Positions 63,735 to 64,000 of a stretch of 64,000 nt of DNA are shown here, piece by piece (the stretch's first letter is position 1; each line of letters begins with the position of its first letter). The notes beneath the pieces were generated by a model. The model saw only the letters and a program-made list of their open reading frames with translations, ran no database searches and was not told the DNA's origin. Origin of the DNA: Polynucleobacter sp. MG-27-Goln-C1 (GTDB lineage: Bacteria > Pseudomonadota > Gammaproteobacteria > Burkholderiales > Burkholderiaceae); assembly GCF_018881905.1 (NCBI RefSeq), contig NZ_JACVPM010000001.1, forward strand, positions 124,001-188,000, given 5' to 3'. The translations under genes and the position numbers were made by a program.

Positions 63735-64000
63735 GTGCAACTGAAATCCATCAAACTTTCCGGCTTTAAGTCCTTCGTCGATCCAACCCACTTTGAAATG
63801 CCAGGTCAATTGATCGGTGTTGTGGGTCCTAACGGTTGCGGAAAGTCGAATATTATTGACGCTGTGCGCTGGGTTTTGGGTGAGTCTCGCGCTAGTGAAT
63901 TGCGTGGCGAATCCATGCAGGACGTTATTTTTAATGGTTCTGGTTTACGTAAACCATCTGGTCGTGCCAGCGTAGAACTCATTTTTGACAATTCTGAAGG
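63735..64000 (+). CDS. smc: chromosome segregation protein SMC, N-terminal fragment
   Basis: The first 88 codons, cut by the right edge. It starts at GTG 63735 with [17 protein letters not shown], then Walker [21 protein letters not shown] and the conserved SASxLRG-like [20 protein letters not shown] organises and segregates the chromosome together with ScpAB. Confidence 0.97.
   Translation, partial: MQLKSIKLSGFKSFVDPTHFEMPGQLIGVVGPNGCGKSNIIDAVRWVLGESRASELRGESMQDVIFNGSGLRKPSGRASVELIFDNSE

Overview
The window reads as a contiguous stretch of chromosome from a betaproteobacterium of the Burkholderiales, most likely a Polynucleobacter-like freshwater bacterium. The basis is the gene repertoire: a Bug-type solute receptor, an intracellular PhaZ depolymerase, DUF1841 next to nth and a stand-alone rsxB, an RpfE-like gene followed by recJ-prfB-lysS, dapD-dapE-prmB divergent from smc, and a full isc operon. 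G+C is moderate, apparently below 50% by eye. Genes are tightly packed with many 4-bp ATGA overlaps. I see no insertion sequence, prophage, CRISPR array or obvious pseudogene. The taxon is an inference from gene content, not from a marker search.

Layout. 1-6.8 kb: an AlkB-like dioxygenase coupled to the start of a flavin oxidoreductase, a four-gene minus-strand operon (Lon-substrate-binding-domain protein, MpaB-like protein, DUF4149 membrane protein, small secreted protein), small unknowns, an Rrf2 regulator, a TPR protein, and a DEDDh-exonuclease/GIY-YIG fusion lying tail to tail with a second GIY-YIG gene. 6.8-18 kb: clpB behind a near-consensus heat-shock promoter, an MFS transporter, aceA, a HIT protein, then minus-strand DUF4239, DUF1841-nth-rsxB, phaZ and an aromatic/aspartate-type aminotransferase. 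18-26 kb: uvrB and iscRSUA-hscBA-fdx. 26-27.6 kb: a Rap1a-like and a DUF3300 exported protein.

27.8-41.7 kb is the accessory and most interesting region. A LysR gene is divergent from a seven-gene operon coding for a succinate-dehydrogenase-like complex (iron-sulfur subunit, two small membrane anchors, flavoprotein), a two-subunit class I fumarase-like hydratase and a TauE/SafE transporter. Next come a Bug receptor and a second plus-strand cluster: ComC-type sulfolactate dehydrogenase, SuyA, SuyB (3-sulfolactate sulfo-lyase), a GntR regulator, a YeiH-type sulfate exporter candidate, SoxC and a one-haem SoxD-like lipoprotein. The chemistry lines up. A dehydrogenase plus hydratase working on 3-sulfopropanoate (succinate with one carboxylate replaced by sulfonate) would give sulfoacrylate and then (R)-3-sulfolactate. 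SuyAB splits that into pyruvate and sulfite, SoxCD-like proteins oxidise the sulfite, and the exporters remove sulfite or sulfate. The second half is established biochemistry; the 3-sulfopropanoate half is my hypothesis. The flavoprotein has a Cys where SDH has its FAD-linking His and a Glu where SDH has a substrate-binding Thr, which fits a non-succinate substrate.

41.7-64 kb is mostly housekeeping: a previously easy-to-miss 54-residue gene, fpr, small membrane proteins, OsmC, lysS, prfB with its programmed +1 frameshift, recJ, an RpfE-like gene, lolC-lolD-tatD-comEC, a putative metal-related membrane gene pair, initiator tRNA-Met, kup, radA, prmB, dapE, dapD and the start of smc.
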